Shown here: in pieces, positions 6,429 through 7,285 of the stretch
Layout: each line of letters begins with the position of its first letter
Numbering within the stretch: position 1 is the stretch's first letter
Origin: Candidatus Merdimorpha stercoravium
GTDB lineage: Bacteria > Bacteroidota > Bacteroidia > Flavobacteriales > UBA1820
Length of the DNA: 7,285 bases
Assembly: GCA_018715295.1 (NCBI GenBank)
Contig: DVLY01000014.1
Location: 1-7,285 of the forward strand
Direction of reading: 5' to 3'
The notes under the pieces: model-generated
Databases searched by the model: none
Seen by the model: the letters and a program-made list of their open reading frames with translations, nothing else
What the model was told of the DNA's origin: nothing
Made by a program: the position numbers and the translations under genes

Positions 6429-6436
6429 TAGTTTTG
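6429..6436 (+). promoter_or_regulatory. Candidate -7 box for birA
   Basis: TAGTTTTG matches the Bacteroidota -7 consensus TAnnTTTG. The upstream partner is unclear: TTTG at 6411-6414 is only 14 nt away, while the T run at 6406-6413 allows a 19-nt spacer with an imperfect -33 box. Transcription would start near 6441, leaving a leader of about 50 nt before the birA ATG. Confidence 0.35.
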
Positions 6437-6444
6437 ACGGTTGG

Positions 6445-6452
6445 CAAATGTA
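6445..6452 (-). promoter_or_regulatory. Candidate -7 box for rsfS-ftsH
   Basis: On the minus strand the sequence is TACATTTG, a full match to TAnnTTTG. No clear TTTG lies 19-21 nt upstream, only a T-rich stretch nearer by. Transcription would start near 6439, about 20 nt before the rsfS ATG. It overlaps the proposed birA promoter in a face-to-face arrangement. Confidence 0.4.
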
Positions 6453-6492
6453 ATGAAAAAAAGCGTTACAGGCGTCATCTTCACAAAACATT

Positions 6493-7245
6493 ATGAGAAT
6501 GGATAGCGACTTGCAATACAAGGTCTTGCAGCATCCGATGCTGGCCTCGACCAATACCCATCTGATCAACCTGCTGGCCTCGGGCGAACCGCTCGAGGAG
6601 TTTACCGTCGTGCTGACCGACGAACAGACCTCCGGACGGGGACAGGGCACCAACCGGTGGAGCAGTCAGGGAGGGAAAAACCTGACCTTCAGCACATTGT
6701 TTCTCCCCGATCTGGACGCGCGGGAACACTTCTTCCTCAACATGTGCGTTTCGCTGGGCATCCGCGACACGGTCGAAAAATACACCGACGGAGTGCAGGT
6801 AAAGTGGCCCAACGATATCTACGTGGGAGAGGACAAGATTTGCGGCATCCTGATCGAGAGTTCCATCAAGGGCGGACGCATCACCCGCTGCGTAGCAGGC
6901 ATCGGACTGAACGTCAACCAGGAGGAATTCGAAAGTTGGATTCCCAACCCGACATCCATCCGCAACGTAACGGGCGAAGAAACCGACCTGACTCAACTAC
7001 TGGACGAAACGATGCGCAACCTCTACAAGTACTACACCCTGTTGAAGCAAGGGCTCCGCGAGGAGATCAAACAGGAATACCTGGCCCACATGTGGCGCAA
7101 GGACCTCGAGGCCGACTACCAGGACGCCAATGGACGTTTCACGGGCATCATCCGGGGTTGCGACGACATGGGCCGCTTGCAGATAGAGCGTCCCGACGGA
7201 AGCGTCTCCTGCTACGCTTTCCGCGAGGTGTCGTTTATCCTCTGA
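6493..7245 (+). CDS. birA: Biotin--[acetyl-CoA-carboxylase] ligase, no HTH domain
   Basis: This enzyme activates biotin with ATP to biotinyl-5'-AMP and transfers it to a lysine of biotin carrier proteins such as that of acetyl-CoA carboxylase. The 250-residue protein consists of the catalytic domain and the small C-terminal domain only. The N-terminal helix-turn-helix of E. coli BirA is absent, so it should not act as a DNA-binding repressor. Visible motifs are STNTHL (19-24), the biotinyl-AMP loop SGRGQGTNRWSSQGGKNL (47-64) and KWPND (104-108). Next come KICGILIE with the probable catalytic K115, and GIGLNVNQ (136-143). The C-terminal SH3-like part is about 205-250. The loop differs from E. 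coli GRGRRGR, but GRGQ-type loops are, as I recall, usual in this phylum. ATG 6493 is used; ATG 6499 is an equally possible start two codons later. It is divergent from rsfS across 74 nt. The 40 nt after it show no recognisable feature. Confidence 0.95.
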   Translation: MRMDSDLQYKVLQHPMLASTNTHLINLLASGEPLEEFTVVLTDEQTSGRGQGTNRWSSQGGKNLTFSTLFLPDLDAREHFFLNMCVSLGIRDTVEKYTDGVQVKWPNDIYVGEDKICGILIESSIKGGRITRCVAGIGLNVNQEEFESWIPNPTSIRNVTGEETDLTQLLDETMRNLYKYYTLLKQGLREEIKQEYLAHMWRKDLEADYQDANGRFTGIIRGCDDMGRLQIERPDGSVSCYAFREVSFIL

Positions 7246-7285
7246 CGTTTTTCGTCTTCCCCATCGGGTGCGTTGAGGCGGGCAG

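Noticed and set aside
1..7285. CRISPR array, tRNA/rRNA, insertion sequence or defence-type system
   Set aside because: No regularly spaced repeats, no tRNA-like cloverleaf, no transposase or terminal inverted repeats flanking a gene, and every substantial gene belongs to a known housekeeping family.

Overview
The window looks like ordinary chromosomal housekeeping DNA from a member of the Bacteroidota, most likely the Bacteroidales and perhaps a Rikenellaceae/Alistipes-like organism. The taxonomic inference rests on three things. The coding sequence is GC-rich with AT-rich gaps. Convincing Shine-Dalgarno sites are missing and start codons follow A-rich stretches instead. Promoter-like sequences fit the Bacteroidota pattern TTTG - about 20 nt - TAnnTTTG rather than -35/-10 boxes. 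The protein versions (short PSD-A type Psd, BirA without a DNA-binding domain, FtsH with a long disordered tail) agree. Genus is a guess.

Layout. Plus strand, 44-1487: a YebC/TACO1-family protein, then a hairpin-plus-T-tract terminator, then the queuosine-pathway radical SAM enzyme QueE. Positions 1488-1886 are a roughly 400-nt non-coding gap between convergent genes, holding hairpins and one copy of a short repeat. Minus strand, 6418 down to 1887: rsfS, ftsH, a very strong bidirectional hairpin terminator, a roughly 320-nt repeat-containing leader carrying a good Bacteroidota promoter, then cdsA and psd only 4 nt apart. Plus strand, 6493-7245: birA, divergent from rsfS across a 74-nt gap.

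How the genes work together. CdsA makes CDP-diacylglycerol and Psd makes phosphatidylethanolamine, so the cdsA-psd pair is a phospholipid-synthesis operon (the intermediate enzyme, phosphatidylserine synthase, is not in the window). RsfS (ribosome silencing) and FtsH (membrane protein quality control) form a separate unit. BirA attaches biotin to carboxylase/carrier proteins used, among other things, for fatty-acid synthesis. YebC and QueE both touch translation (elongation or regulation, and tRNA modification) but have no obvious shared pathway.

I found no mobile element, CRISPR array, RNA gene or novel multi-gene system. The points most worth a second look are regulatory: the cdsA promoter lies against the first in-frame ATG, which suggests the true start is a GTG 69 nt further in; the cdsA leader carries a promoter-containing repeat, a decayed second copy, and a motif shared with the 1488-1886 gap; and queE sits only 13 nt after a terminator.
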